A DNA stretch of 64,000 bases, taken from the NCBI GenBank assembly GCA_045532865.1, contig JAZSGT010000028.1, forward strand, positions 19,409 to 83,408, written 5' to 3'. Positions 63,189-64,000 of the stretch are shown here, in pieces; within the stretch, counting starts at the first letter, position 1; each line of letters opens with the position of its first letter. The DNA comes from RGIG4140 sp045532865 (GTDB lineage Bacteria > Pseudomonadota > Alphaproteobacteria > CAAHEQ01 > UBA3637). Position numbers and translations under genes: made by a program. Under the pieces are notes generated by a model that did no database searches, was not told where the DNA came from, and was given only the letters and a program-made list of their open reading frames with translations.

Positions 63189-64000
63189 ATGTACCAAGTA
63201 TTAAATGAAAAAGAAATAACAAATCTTTTTTCTTCCTTTCATCAAGGCTTAAAAGAAAATGCCAAGCTGTATGTGGAAAATTTTTGCCAATCACGGCCTG
63301 ATGTTTCTAAAAAAGATCAGAATAATCTTGTAGAAGTTATCTATGATTTATTGATTGCTTCGCATCTTTTTAACAGAAATAAAATGAAAACATTTTCTGG
63401 AATAAAAGAGATTTTTGATGCGTTTAACAATAATGAGAATATTGAAGAAAAAGCAATAAAAATTAAAAAAGAGTGGGATATTTATAAAGATGAAATAGAA
63501 GATGCAATTGACTATGGATTAAATATAAGAGATAAGGTAAATCCTTATTATCCAGCGTGTTTCAATGATACTGAAAGAGTGTTTTTCAAAGTAGAAGAAC
63601 AAGGCTCATTAACCTCTATTTTTAACCAGTTTATTCAAAAATACAATGAGATTTTACCTAACACCTATAAAATGGTATTAGAAAGGGTGGATAAAGGGTT
63701 GAATAATAATTCTATATCTGCTGGTCGTTTTTTAATGCAACAAATCAAAGCATTTGAACGTGCCAAAAAACAACTTGCTGAATTTGCGACAGAAAGCTTA
63801 TCCACTGTTGTTCTTGAAATTAACAATCAAAAAGAGGGGATTGTACAATATCAAAAAGATGCTTCTGTTGTACCTCAAAAGAAAATAAAGGTTAATCCAT
63901 TTGTTTTTTATGTTTTGAAAGATAAAATGTGTCAATTATCCAAAGAGGATTCTTTGAATGAGTTAGTAACCCTCTTAACAAATGAAATAAATGAATTATC
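63189..64000 (+). CDS. Unknown protein, incomplete at the right edge
   Basis: ATG 63189, twelve bases after an AATAGGAG ribosome site; 270 codons stay open to the window end. Soluble, Lys/Glu/Asn-rich and helical (YVENFCQSRPDVSKK, ISAGRFLMQQIKAFERAKKQ), without a signal peptide. No recognised motif. Its strong promoter, good ribosome site and uninterrupted length make it a real gene. Confidence 0.7.
   Translation, partial: MYQVLNEKEITNLFSSFHQGLKENAKLYVENFCQSRPDVSKKDQNNLVEVIYDLLIASHLFNRNKMKTFSGIKEIFDAFNNNENIEEKAIKIKKEWDIYKDEIEDAIDYGLNIRDKVNPYYPACFNDTERVFFKVEEQGSLTSIFNQFIQKYNEILPNTYKMVLERVDKGLNNNSISAGRFLMQQIKAFERAKKQLAEFATESLSTVVLEINNQKEGIVQYQKDASVVPQKKIKVNPFVFYVLKDKMCQLSKEDSLNELVTLLTNEINEL

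Noticed and set aside
1..64000. CRISPR arrays, insertion sequences, prophage genes, riboswitches
   Set aside because: Reading through the window I saw no regularly spaced direct repeats, no transposase or integrase and no known riboswitch core; the only direct repeat is the tRNA-Glu tandem.

Overview
The window is 64 kb of AT-rich DNA (roughly one third G+C by eye) that uses the standard bacterial code. It looks like chromosomal DNA of an alphaproteobacterium, probably a small-genome, host-associated or gut-type lineage. Markers for this are a DUF3126 protein, an IalB-type periplasmic protein, divergent bamE and DUF177 genes, a DUF502 protein, and a giant pseudopilin whose N-terminal motif (GRSMLEML) I associate with uncultured gut Alphaproteobacteria. 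The taxonomic call is inference from families and composition; no 16S gene is present.

Layout. 0-0.7 kb: the end of an unknown gene, a tRNA-fMet and GC-rich debris behind it. 0.9-6.6 kb: an OmpA/Pal-like lipoprotein, a Sel1-repeat protein, three unknown envelope proteins and a PBP5-type carboxypeptidase with a SPOR domain. 6.7-18.5 kb: uvrC, pgsA, an unusual two-domain acyltransferase, nagB, small lipoproteins, fabD, murJ, a degenerate Bax-like protein, DUF192, DUF502, dusA and DUF3126. 18.6-25.8 kb: DUF805, leuA behind a leucine attenuator, parC, ialB-rlmN and a nitroreductase. 26-30 kb: two adjacent, extremely cysteine-rich exported proteins, one with a type IV prepilin N-terminus. 30-40 kb: fabI, a short alaS, an ADP-ribosylglycohydrolase, an HExxH protein, metG, a decayed patch, trpB behind a tryptophan leader peptide, and an HD hydrolase. 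40-45.5 kb: tRNA-Pro, RNase P RNA, upp, rplM-rpsI, bamE/DUF177 and two unknown linked genes. 45.6-52 kb: the core cluster rpmH-rnpA-yidD-yidC-engB-mnmE-mnmG. 52-60 kb: a stand-alone LuxR-type HTH protein, a 17-unit MORN-like protein, an outer-membrane barrel, mscL and opgG-X-opgH. 60-64 kb: an Frm2-type nitroreductase, tRNA-Glu with a tandem 135-bp repeat, ettA and the start of an unknown gene.

How it works together. Most genes serve envelope building (fabD, fabI, pgsA, murJ, dacA-like, bamE, yidC, opgGH, mscL) or translation (tRNAs, rnpB/rnpA, alaS, metG, ribosomal proteins, rlmN, dusA, mnmE/mnmG, ettA). leuA and trpB each stand alone, and each carries its own amino-acid-sensing leader peptide. 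Predicted promoters are uniform: TTGACA-like -35 boxes, almost always a 17-base spacer, and TATAAT-like -10 boxes. In several cases the -10 box ends only 6-7 bases before an ATG without a Shine-Dalgarno sequence, which predicts leaderless mRNAs.

The observations I rate highest are (1) the cysteine-doublet pseudopilin operon, (2) a family of structured GC-rich elements that trail all three tRNA genes and repeat the tRNA tail plus terminator at about 152-bp displacement, and (3) the paired, apparently leaderless leu and trp attenuators.
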